From the NCBI GenBank assembly GCA_036560145.1, contig DATBRV010000011.1, positions 27,891 to 91,890 on the forward strand: DNA of 64,000 nt. The letters run 5' to 3'. Positions 1-6,637 of this stretch are shown here, one piece after another; the first letter of the stretch is position 1; each line of letters starts with the position of its first letter. The translations under genes and the position numbers were made by a program. The notes under the pieces were generated by a model that saw nothing but the letters and a program-made list of their open reading frames with translations, was not told the origin of the DNA and did no database searches. Source of the DNA: DATBRV01 sp036560145. GTDB taxonomy: Bacteria; Myxococcota_A; UBA9160; SMWR01.

Positions 1-327
1 GCCGACGGTCGCGCTCACGGTGCGGTCCACCGCCTCGCGCCAGGCAAGCCCCCGGCATTCGGCGAGCTGGCGCGCGGTCTCGCTGTCGGCTTCGTCCATC
101 ACGGTCTCGGCCACCGCGAGCAGCAGCGCGTTCTTGCTCGAGAAATACTGATAGACGGAGCCCACAGGAACGCCGGCGCGCTCCGCGATTCCCTCGATCG
201 TGATCTCGGCGACCGGCTGCGCCTCCAGCTCGCGGCGGGCCGCGTCGAGGATCCGCTCGACCCGCTCGCGCGCGCGCGCCTGCTTGGGGATCCGCCGCCG
301 CGGGCCCTCGGTGTCCGGTGCGCTCAC
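1..327 (-). CDS. TetR/AcrR family transcriptional regulator (N-terminal part, cut by window edge)
   Basis: Only the first 109 codons are inside the window; the rest lies to the left. The GTG at 327 is preceded by GGAGGAG at good spacing. Residues ~17-70 form the TetR DNA-binding domain: a basic first helix (RVERILDAAR), then EGIAERAGVPVGSVYQYF with the recognition helix and the family-typical SVYQYF, then the SSKNALLLAVAE stretch. The C-terminal ligand-binding half is missing, so the inducer cannot be inferred. It is divergent from the gene at 395 with 67 bp between starts, the usual position for a self-repressing TetR protein, but no palindrome is obvious in that gap. Confidence 0.9.
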   Translation of the reverse strand, partial: MSAPDTEGPRRRIPKQARARERVERILDAARRELEAQPVAEITIEGIAERAGVPVGSVYQYFSSKNALLLAVAETVMDEADSETARQLAECRGLAWREAVDRTVSATVG

Positions 328-394
328 GCCGTTGCTCCTCCGGCCGGAATCAGTCTACTTGATCCCGCCGGCCGCTTCCGGATATGGTCGCGCG

Positions 395-1051
395 ATGCGC
401 CCCCGCCCGTTTCGGACGCTGCTGATCGCCCTCCTCGCCGCGCTCGCGGCGATCCTCTGGTTCCGCTGGATGGCCTCCGCACCCGCGGATCCGCCGGCCG
501 CGCCGCCTCCCTCCGACACGAACGTCGGTGGCGCGGCGGCTCCGGCTCCCGCGCGCGAGGAGGAGCCCGAGCCCCCCGCCGCGGCGCCGGATCCGGCTGC
601 CGGCGAACTCGGCTCGGCGTGGGCTTCCGTGGATCTGGAGGAGATCCGCCGCGTGATGCCCGACAACCTGTACTGGCAGGTCGCGATGCCGACCGAGGAC
701 GCCCGCGTGCTCCGGGACCGCGAGGACGAGCGCGCTCGCTGGAACGTCGAGTACGGGAAGGTGCTGTCCGGAAACGCCAGCGAAGCGGAGATCATGGCGT
801 ACTACGCGCATCGGCAGCGGCTCTCGGCCGACTACGTCGAGTTCACCAGCTACGTGCTCGACCAGCACGGCGACGATCTCTCCGAGCAGGATGTCGAGCT
901 GCTCGAGCTGGCCCGGCGCCTGCACCTGGCGCGTCTCGAGGAATACCCGCGCCAGCAGCAGGAGGCCTTCGACCGCAAGCGAAAGCAGGACCAGGCGCGC
1001 GCGGACTGGCTCGCCGACCAGGAGGCGTTCGGCGAGAAGGCGCCGCAATGA
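395..1051 (+). CDS. Hypothetical membrane-anchored protein with Pro/Ala-rich linker
   Basis: The 218-residue product has an N-terminal hydrophobic segment (about residues 8-26, TLLIALLAALAAILWF), then ~50 residues rich in Ala, Pro and Glu that should be a flexible periplasmic spacer, then a charged, helix-prone C-terminal half with many Arg/Glu/Gln and little hydrophobic core. The ATG at 395 was chosen because it directly precedes the basic n-region and membrane segment; the frame is open upstream, but that stretch overlaps the divergent regulator. No family is recognised. The short gap to the TetR gene suggests shared control (inference). Confidence 0.6.
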   Translation: MRPRPFRTLLIALLAALAAILWFRWMASAPADPPAAPPPSDTNVGGAAAPAPAREEEPEPPAAAPDPAAGELGSAWASVDLEEIRRVMPDNLYWQVAMPTEDARVLRDREDERARWNVEYGKVLSGNASEAEIMAYYAHRQRLSADYVEFTSYVLDQHGDDLSEQDVELLELARRLHLARLEEYPRQQQEAFDRKRKQDQARADWLADQEAFGEKAPQ

Positions 1052-1353
1052 ACGTGACTGGCGTTCATCTTTCCGGTGGGCGGGTACGGAGAGCGCGGCC
1101 GTCCGGGCTTTCGGCGCCGCACGGTGTCGCGAACACAACCGTTCGAGATCGTTGAAGGAATCCGGCTGGCGCCGCCAGCTCTCGCTCCCCGCAGGGATCG
1201 AGAGCCGGCGCCCGGTCCTACGGGTTTCTAACTTTTTTTGTTGAACTCGGATCACGTTTCGTGCTCCACTCGGCCGACGTCGGCTTGGTGTCACACGCCG
1301 TGCGGCGTGCGGGTCCACCGGGCCGGATTGAGGGCCGAGGGGGAGGGCGCACG
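1052..1353. other. Intergenic region with inverted repeats upstream of the secreted esterase
   Basis: No gene is seen in these 302 bases. They contain a hairpin GCTGGC-GCC-GCCAGC at 1165-1179, a T7 run at 1233-1239 without a convincing stem directly before it, a perfect 12-bp palindrome GCCGACGTCGGC at 1273-1284, and a 7-bp inverted repeat CACGCCG-TG-CGGCGTG at 1294-1309. The last two lie 45-80 bases before the esterase start and may be regulator sites or leader structure. No clear sigma-70 promoter was found. Confidence 0.4.
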
Positions 1354-2655
1354 ATGAACCGGAAGACATTTGCGAGCCTCGCGATCGCGTTGCTGATCAG
1401 CGCGTGGCCGATCACGACGGCGCTCGCGATCGGGATCGAGGACGTCGTCGACGGCGGGAACAGCTACGCGTGGCAGGAAGTGCGGCTGCCCGGCACGATG
1501 TGCGGGAACGGCTCGCAGTACAAGTTCTACGTCTACGACAGTCCCACATCGAACAATCTCCTGCTCTACTTCGAGGGCGGCGGCGCCTGCTGGGACTACC
1601 CGTCCTGCAGCGGACAGGCCGGCATCCTCGGCGCGGCGCATCCGAACGGGATCCCCGACAACTACATCGCCGAGTTCCAGCCGCAGTACGTCTCGCCGCT
1701 GGTCAACGGCGCCGACCCGGGCATTCCCGGCCGAGCCAAGAAGGACATCGCCACCAAGGGCTACGACGTGGTGTACATGCCGTATTGCACGGGCGACGTG
1801 CACGTCGGAAACAACGTGGTCACCTACACGGATCCGGCCGGTGTGAATCCGCCCGTCACCTGGCGGCACGTCGGCTACAACAACACCCGCGCGGCCCTCG
1901 ACTACCTGCACACCCGCTTCCCGACCGTCGGCAAGCTGCTGGTGAGCGGGTTCAGCGCCGGCGGCACCGCCACCAACGCCGTCTACTACCAGGCCCGGCG
2001 CACGCTCCTGCCCACCGTGAAGGGCTACATGCTGAACGATTCCGGGCCGATCTTCCCGGCGCCCAACGCCACCTACAAGTCGCGCCCCCTGCACCAGCTG
2101 ATCACCAGCCAGTGGGCGCTGGCTTCGCTCTACGCGCAGCTTCCCGCGACCTTCAACCCGAACGATTTCGGAAGCGTCACGGCCATGCTGGCGGGCGAGT
2201 TCCCGAACGACCGGCTGGCGTACACGGGCTACTCGAGCGATTACAACTACTCCCGGTTCTCGTACGAGCGCTTCTATCCGGGGATCTCGCAGGCGACGGT
2301 GCTCGCGTACTGGCGGCAGGACCAGACGAATCTCGTCAACGTGATGAAGAACTACCCCAACTACAGCTACCACATCCCGTGGCACCGCCCGATCAACGAC
2401 AGCCACTGCTCGTCGATCATCACCTTCATCGGGAGCCACGCCTGCTCGAGCATCCGGAAGAAGTACTGGTACGAGATCCCCTGGCCGCAGTCCTGGAAGT
2501 GCACGGGCACCTTCCGGCCCTTCGAGACCTTCCTCTCGAACTGGCTGAACGGAAACCTTCAGCAGCGGATCGTCGAGACGGAGAACTACTACAACAACGA
2601 AGATCTGGGCATGCAGATCGTGGCGCCGCTGATCAACGACGCCATCAGCGGGTAG
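1354..2655 (+). CDS. Secreted pectinacetylesterase/Notum-family esterase
   Basis: A 433-residue protein with a clear signal peptide (MNRKTFASLAIALLISAWP, cleavage near TALA-IGI). The body matches the pectinacetylesterase/Notum alpha/beta-hydrolase family: LLLYFEGGGACWDYPSC forms the oxyanion-hole region, GFSAGG holds the nucleophile (Ser201), and NDSHCSS near residue 350 probably carries the catalytic His. Paired cysteines (SCSG, HCSS, HACS, KCTG) fit an extracytoplasmic, disulphide-bonded enzyme. Family members deacetylate pectin or deacylate other carbohydrate or lipid esters; the substrate here is unknown. The ATG at 1354 follows GGGAGGG. It stands alone, with the ankyrin gene starting 25 bp downstream. 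Confidence 0.8.
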   Translation: MNRKTFASLAIALLISAWPITTALAIGIEDVVDGGNSYAWQEVRLPGTMCGNGSQYKFYVYDSPTSNNLLLYFEGGGACWDYPSCSGQAGILGAAHPNGIPDNYIAEFQPQYVSPLVNGADPGIPGRAKKDIATKGYDVVYMPYCTGDVHVGNNVVTYTDPAGVNPPVTWRHVGYNNTRAALDYLHTRFPTVGKLLVSGFSAGGTATNAVYYQARRTLLPTVKGYMLNDSGPIFPAPNATYKSRPLHQLITSQWALASLYAQLPATFNPNDFGSVTAMLAGEFPNDRLAYTGYSSDYNYSRFSYERFYPGISQATVLAYWRQDQTNLVNVMKNYPNYSYHIPWHRPINDSHCSSIITFIGSHACSSIRKKYWYEIPWPQSWKCTGTFRPFETFLSNWLNGNLQQRIVETENYYNNEDLGMQIVAPLINDAISG

Positions 2656-2680
2656 GCGCGCGAACCGATCTGCGGAAGCC

Positions 2681-3340
2681 GTGCGTGCCTTCGGGCTCTT
2701 CGCAATCGTCGTCGTGTCGCTGACGCTCGCCGGGGTGGGCTCCCCCGGCGAGCCTCTCGCTCCGGCGCCCTTCACGCTCGAGCAGCGCTTCCTCGAGGCG
2801 GCCCGGCAGGGCGATCTCGCCACGCTCGAGAAGGCGCTCGCGCGCGGCGTCCCCATCCAGTCGAGGGACGACCTCGGCCGCAACGCGCTGCTGCTCGCGG
2901 CGCGCGACGCGGGGAGCCTCGAGGTGGTGCGCTTCCTGCGCGCCAAAGGAGTCGCGGTCGATGCGCCCGACCTGGGCGGCCGAGCGGCGATCAGCTGGGC
3001 CGCCGGCGAAGGGCGGATCGCGATCGTGCGCGAGCTGGCGGGGGCGGGCGCGCAGATCGACCGGCGCGACGTGGACGGACGCACGCCCTGCTTCCAGGCC
3101 GTGCTCGGCGATCACCGGGAGGTGGTGGTGTTCCTGCTGGATGCCGGAGCCGACGTGAACGCCGCCGATCGCTTCCGGGACACGCCGCTGATGCAGGCCT
3201 GCGCCAAGGGCTTCGATGCCATGGCGGCGCTCCTGCTCCAGCGCGGAGCCGATCCGGCGCTGAAGGATCAGGAAGGCCGGACCGCGCGCGATCGCGCCGC
3301 CAAGGGAGCCGACGCCTGCCTGGGACCGCGCTCGCTGTAG
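2681..3340 (+). CDS. Exported ankyrin-repeat protein
   Basis: 219 residues from a GTG start. An N-terminal hydrophobic segment (about residues 3-18) looks like a signal peptide. Residues ~65-205 hold about four ankyrin repeats, visible as ALLLAARDAGSLEVVRFL, AISWAAGEGRIAIVREL, CFQAVLGDHREVVVFLLDAG and PLMQACAKGFDAMAALLLQRG, each followed by a beta-hairpin such as ADVNAADRFRDT. It probably acts as a periplasmic protein-binding scaffold; no catalytic residues are seen. Its last 25 bases overlap the likely start of the downstream lipoprotein acyltransferase, which suggests translational coupling. Confidence 0.8.
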   Translation: MRAFGLFAIVVVSLTLAGVGSPGEPLAPAPFTLEQRFLEAARQGDLATLEKALARGVPIQSRDDLGRNALLLAARDAGSLEVVRFLRAKGVAVDAPDLGGRAAISWAAGEGRIAIVRELAGAGAQIDRRDVDGRTPCFQAVLGDHREVVVFLLDAGADVNAADRFRDTPLMQACAKGFDAMAALLLQRGADPALKDQEGRTARDRAAKGADACLGPRSL

Positions 3341-4908
3341 GCCCTGCGCAGCGCGGCTCGCTCGGGGCGCGCCTGCACCCCTGGCTGCTCGCGGCGCTCG
3401 GCGGCGCGCTCTATTGCCTCGGCTACCTCGGTTTCGGCGTCTGGCCACTCGCGTGGATCTGTCTGGCTCCCCTCTGGCAGGCGCTCGAGGAGATCCGCGC
3501 GCGCCCGCTGCGCACGTCGGCGCTGCTCGGGTTCACGTTCGCCTGGGTCGCGCACGCGGGCGGCTACCGCTGGCTGTGGCGTCTGGTCGAGGTCTTCCTG
3601 GGCGGAAACCTCGTGCTCGGCGCTGCGCTCTGGCTCGCGCACTCGGCCTTCTTCGCGCTCGCCTTCGCGATCTACGCGGGGCTCTATCGCCGGGTGCGCC
3701 AGCAGGGGCGCTCGGTGGCGGTCGCGGGGATTCCGCCGCTGCTCGCGCTCGAGTGGCTATATCCGTCGCTCTTCCCGGTGCACCTGGGCGACACCCTGGT
3801 GGATCGGACGTTGCTGCTCCAGATCGTCGATCTCGGCGGGCCGCTGCTGGCGAGCGCGCTCGTCGCACTCGTCAACCTGGCGGTCTTCGAGAGCTGGCGC
3901 TGGCGCCGGCGCGAGCGTCCCCGGCCGGACGCGGTCTGGCTCTGCGCCGGGCTCGCCCTCTTCGCTTCGGCGGCCTACGGGATGGCGCGCATCGACGCCG
4001 TCTCGCGCTCGCTCGCAGGCGCGCCCTTGCTGAGGGTGGGCCTGGTGCAGGGAAACCTCGGCGTGCTCGAGAAGCGCCGCGAAGCCGCGCTCGTGCACCG
4101 CCGCTACCTCGAGCAGACCCGCGAGCTGCTGGCCGAGGGCGGCGAGCTGGATCTCGTCGTCTGGCCCGAGACCGTCTACAGCCGCGGGCTCAAGGGACCC
4201 TTTCCGATCTCGGGGGAGGGGATCCGCGAGGAGCTGCGGGTGCCGATCCTGTTCGGGGCGGCGACGGTGCGGACCGAAGGCGGGCGACGGCGCACGTACA
4301 ACTCCGCGCTCCTGATCGGCGCGGACGGCGTGATCCAGGCCGGCTACGACAAGAACCTGCCCGTCCCCTTCGCGGAGAAGGTTCCCCTCGCCGATCGGAT
4401 TCCCGCGCTCGCCGCCCTCTTCCCCCACGCCCAGGAGTTCGGCACGGGATCCGGCGCGCCGGCGCTGGCGCTCGGCCCCTGGCGGATCTCGACGCCGATC
4501 TGCTCGGAATCGGCGGAGCCGGCTTTCGTGCGCCGGATGCTGGCGCAGGCGGATCCGCATCTGATCGCGAGCCTCGCCAACGACGCCTGGTTCGGGGATT
4601 CCCAGGAGCCGTGGATCCACCTCGCGGTGGCGAGGCTGCGGGCGGCCGAGCACAAGCGCTTCCTGGTGCACGCCACCAACAGCGGCGTGAGCGCGGTGGT
4701 GGATCCCTTCGGGCGCGTGATCGCGCGCAGCGGCCTGCTCACGCGCGAGAACCTGCGCGCGACGGTCCGCCTGCGTGACGCGCAGACCATCTACGCGCGG
4801 CTCGGGGACTGGCCGGGCTGGCTGGCGCTGGCCGTCCTGCTGGCGACGGCTATTCGGAATCCCCGCGCTGCCCGAGCTGCGCGAGGTACGCCGCGTAGCG
4901 GGTGGTAG
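3316..4908 (+). CDS. lnt: Apolipoprotein N-acyltransferase (non-canonical start)
   Basis: Inner-membrane enzyme that N-acylates the diacylglyceryl-cysteine of lipoproteins. The catalytic triad is present in the carbon-nitrogen hydrolase domain: Glu285 (WPETVY), Lys346 (YDKNLPVPF) and Cys396 (TPICSE), with spacing close to Escherichia coli Lnt (E267, K335, C387). The hydrophobic N-terminus (LHPWLLAALGGALYCLGYLG) lies upstream of the first in-frame GTG at 3613, and no ATG, GTG or TTG exists in frame there. A CTG at 3316 preceded by AAGGGAG (3302-3308) at 7-base spacing gives 530 residues, near the family length of ~510. The alternative GTG 3613 would delete the first membrane helices. The 3' end overlaps the convergent gene at 4850. 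Confidence 0.8.
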   Translation: MPGTALAVGPAQRGSLGARLHPWLLAALGGALYCLGYLGFGVWPLAWICLAPLWQALEEIRARPLRTSALLGFTFAWVAHAGGYRWLWRLVEVFLGGNLVLGAALWLAHSAFFALAFAIYAGLYRRVRQQGRSVAVAGIPPLLALEWLYPSLFPVHLGDTLVDRTLLLQIVDLGGPLLASALVALVNLAVFESWRWRRRERPRPDAVWLCAGLALFASAAYGMARIDAVSRSLAGAPLLRVGLVQGNLGVLEKRREAALVHRRYLEQTRELLAEGGELDLVVWPETVYSRGLKGPFPISGEGIREELRVPILFGAATVRTEGGRRRTYNSALLIGADGVIQAGYDKNLPVPFAEKVPLADRIPALAALFPHAQEFGTGSGAPALALGPWRISTPICSESAEPAFVRRMLAQADPHLIASLANDAWFGDSQEPWIHLAVARLRAAEHKRFLVHATNSGVSAVVDPFGRVIARSGLLTRENLRATVRLRDAQTIYARLGDWPGWLALAVLLATAIRNPRAARAARGTPRSGW

Positions 4909-5434
4909 CCTGGCGGTAGGCGCTGCGCGCGGTTTCGCGCTGCTGGACGATGCGCGCGCGCGCGTCGCCGACCGGGTAGCCGCGCGCCATCATCTGCGAG
5001 TAGGCGGCGTTGGCGCCGTCGAGTCGCTGGCTGGCGACGACGGCTTCTTCGCGGATCCGCTGCGCCTCCGCGCGCTCCGCGCTGCTGCCGAGGTCGGGAA
5101 CCGGAGCCGGCGCGGCGACGGGCGCCGGCACGTCGGTCTCGGCCGTATCGAGCTCCACCGTCTTGCCCGTATCGGCGGCGTCGAGGCCCACCGTCTCGCC
5201 CGTGTCGACGGAGTCGAGGCTGTCCGTCTTGCCGGTATCCGCCGAGTCGAGGCTGTTCGTGTGGCCGGTGTCGGCCTCGTCGAGGTCGTCGGTCTCCCCG
5301 ATGTCGACCGCGTCGAGGCTGTGGGTCCTGCCCTTGTCGACCGCGTCGAGGTCGACGGTCCCGTCGTTCGCCTCCGCGACCACGCCGAACAGGACACCGA
5401 TCCCGATCGCAGCCGCGCGCCGCAGCTCGCCCAT
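4850..5434 (-). CDS. Exported acidic 11-residue-repeat protein
   Basis: 194 residues. ATG at 5434 follows GGGAGG. A short hydrophobic N-terminus (AAAIGIGVLFGVVAEA) looks like a signal sequence. Residues ~28-101 are almost seven tandem copies of an 11-residue unit of the form S-L-D-S-V-D-T-G-E-T-D, with Leu-2, Asp-3, Asp-6, Gly-8 and Thr-10 nearly invariant. After a Pro/Ala linker (PAPVAAPAPVPD) comes a helical, coiled-coil-like tail (~residues 118-190) with many Ala, Arg and Gln. No known family is recognised. The repeat could be an extended Asp-rich, cation-binding stalk or spacer. It lies 19 bp after the small secreted gene at 5454-5723, so the two are probably one operon. Confidence 0.65.
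   Translation of the reverse strand: MGELRRAAAIGIGVLFGVVAEANDGTVDLDAVDKGRTHSLDAVDIGETDDLDEADTGHTNSLDSADTGKTDSLDSVDTGETVGLDAADTGKTVELDTAETDVPAPVAAPAPVPDLGSSAERAEAQRIREEAVVASQRLDGANAAYSQMMARGYPVGDARARIVQQRETARSAYRQATTRYAAYLAQLGQRGDSE
5132..5353 (-). repeat. 33-bp coding tandem repeat (6.7 copies)
   Basis: Within the gene at 4850-5434 a 33-bp unit recurs head to tail, encoding an 11-residue motif with Leu, three Asp, Gly and Thr at fixed positions. Copies differ at synonymous and replacement sites but keep length exactly, so the period is under selection or recently amplified. Confidence 0.85.
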
Positions 5435-5453
5435 CACGATCCTCCCGAGGAGA

Positions 5454-5723
5454 TCAGCGCCCGGTCGATTCGCGGCGCTCTTCGCGGCGAGCCTCGCCGC
5501 CCGTTTCGACGACGCCGTCCGAATCGTCGTCGTCGCCCGCGTCGGAGGGCTGCCACTGCTGGCCGCCGCCGAGACCGTCGCAGGCATCGTCACCGTCGTC
5601 CATCGAGATCACGATCGACCCGTTGTTGCACTGGCACCTGGTCGAGGCCAGCGCCGCGCCCGGCAGGAGCAGGCAGATGAGCGCGAAAAGGCTCGCGAGG
5701 GCGAGGATTCTGGTGCGAAGCAT
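5454..5723 (-). CDS. Small secreted acidic Cys-containing protein
   Basis: 89 residues from ATG 5723, with a strong signal peptide (LRTRILALASLFALICLLLP, cleavage near ALA-ST). The mature part begins with TRCQCNNGSIVISMDDGDDACDG, three cysteines within ~22 residues, and continues with an Asp/Glu-rich tail (DAGDDDDSDG) ending in a basic, Arg/Glu-rich stretch. No family is recognised. Cys and Asp clustering suggests a small disulphide-stabilised or metal-binding secreted protein. It precedes the 11-residue-repeat protein by 19 bp on the same strand; both mature proteins are very acidic, which supports co-function (inference). Confidence 0.55.
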   Translation of the reverse strand: MLRTRILALASLFALICLLLPGAALASTRCQCNNGSIVISMDDGDDACDGLGGGQQWQPSDAGDDDDSDGVVETGGEARREERRESTGR

Positions 5724-5787
5724 GTGGCGAGGATCTCCGGGCATAGAGATCGCCGAAACAAGGCGCTGACTTGATTCCGGAGTGATT

Positions 5788-6528
5788 TCACCGCGCCTGG
5801 ACGCGGCGCAGGTAGACGGCGGGAGGCAGGAACGCGAGCCAGGCGGACGCGGCGGAGACGAGGCCCAGGATCCCCACCGTCATCGCGCCCAGGGGCGCGG
5901 CCGGCAGATCGATTCCCAGGAAGGAGAGCACGAAGGAGGTCGTGTAGCTGACCGAGGCGCCGGCCATCGCGATCGTCCACAGCCGCACGCGGTCCGCGAC
6001 CACCGGGTCGGCGAGGCCGATCGCGAGCCGCTTCTGGAGCTGGCGCGCGAACAGGCCGGCCTCCAGGCACGACCAGTAGAGGATGCCGAGGCCGATCACG
6101 ACGCGCAGGTAGCCGGGCGCTCCCGGGTAGGGCTCGGCCGAGAGCGCGCTCGCGACCAGCCCGGGCCAGATGGCTTCGGCCGGGACCAGTAGCGCGAGTG
6201 CCGTAATGCAGCTTGCCATGGCGACCTCGACCAGGACGCTCGCGGGCCGGAACACGCGCCAGGTGAAGATGGCGAGGGCTGCGAAGCCGACGGTGTTACA
6301 CAGGGCAGAGCAACCCAGGAAGAGACCGCGGACGTCGTCCGGAAGGGCGGTCACGACGCGGCCCACGGTGGCGAAGGGGTAGCCGAGCGCGCCCATCAGG
6401 AGCAGGCACAGGCCCATCGTGAATTCCGGGAGCTGTCGCCGGCTGCGGCCCAGCGCCAGCAGCCGCGGCCCGAGCACGAAGCTCACCAGCACGAAGGATC
6501 CGCCGCCGAACGCAGCCAGCCAGATCAT
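5788..6528 (-). CDS. Hypothetical seven-helix integral membrane protein
   Basis: 246 residues with about seven hydrophobic segments (first at ~3-22, others near 38-55, 70-90, 98-118, 140-160, 188-208, 214-235). Between helices are short charged loops (RSRRQ, QLQKR, YLRRVQAR). No catalytic or transport motif is visible. Topology and length resemble 7TM sensor-type or uncharacterised membrane proteins. It could be transcribed with the two small secreted genes downstream (64-bp gap). Confidence 0.6.
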   Translation of the reverse strand: MIWLAAFGGGSFVLVSFVLGPRLLALGRSRRQLPEFTMGLCLLLMGALGYPFATVGRVVTALPDDVRGLFLGCSALCNTVGFAALAIFTWRVFRPASVLVEVAMASCITALALLVPAEAIWPGLVASALSAEPYPGAPGYLRVVIGLGILYWSCLEAGLFARQLQKRLAIGLADPVVADRVRLWTIAMAGASVSYTTSFVLSFLGIDLPAAPLGAMTVGILGLVSAASAWLAFLPPAVYLRRVQAR

Positions 6529-6637
6529 GGCTTCCCCCTCCCGGAGGGTCTGGTTTCCAGGTCGGCCGATCGGGGCCGCCGGTTGAATCCGATCCGGGTC
6601 CCGATTCCGCGGGCGGCGGCTAGACTGCCCCGCGCCG

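Noticed and set aside
1228..1245. Intrinsic terminator at the T7 run 1233-1239
   Set aside because: No GC-rich stem directly precedes the T-run; only a 4-bp CCCG/CGGG stem is separated from it by several bases.
5132..5353. CRISPR array
   Set aside because: The 33-bp units are contiguous, without spacers, and are in frame within a protein with signal peptide; a coding tandem repeat.
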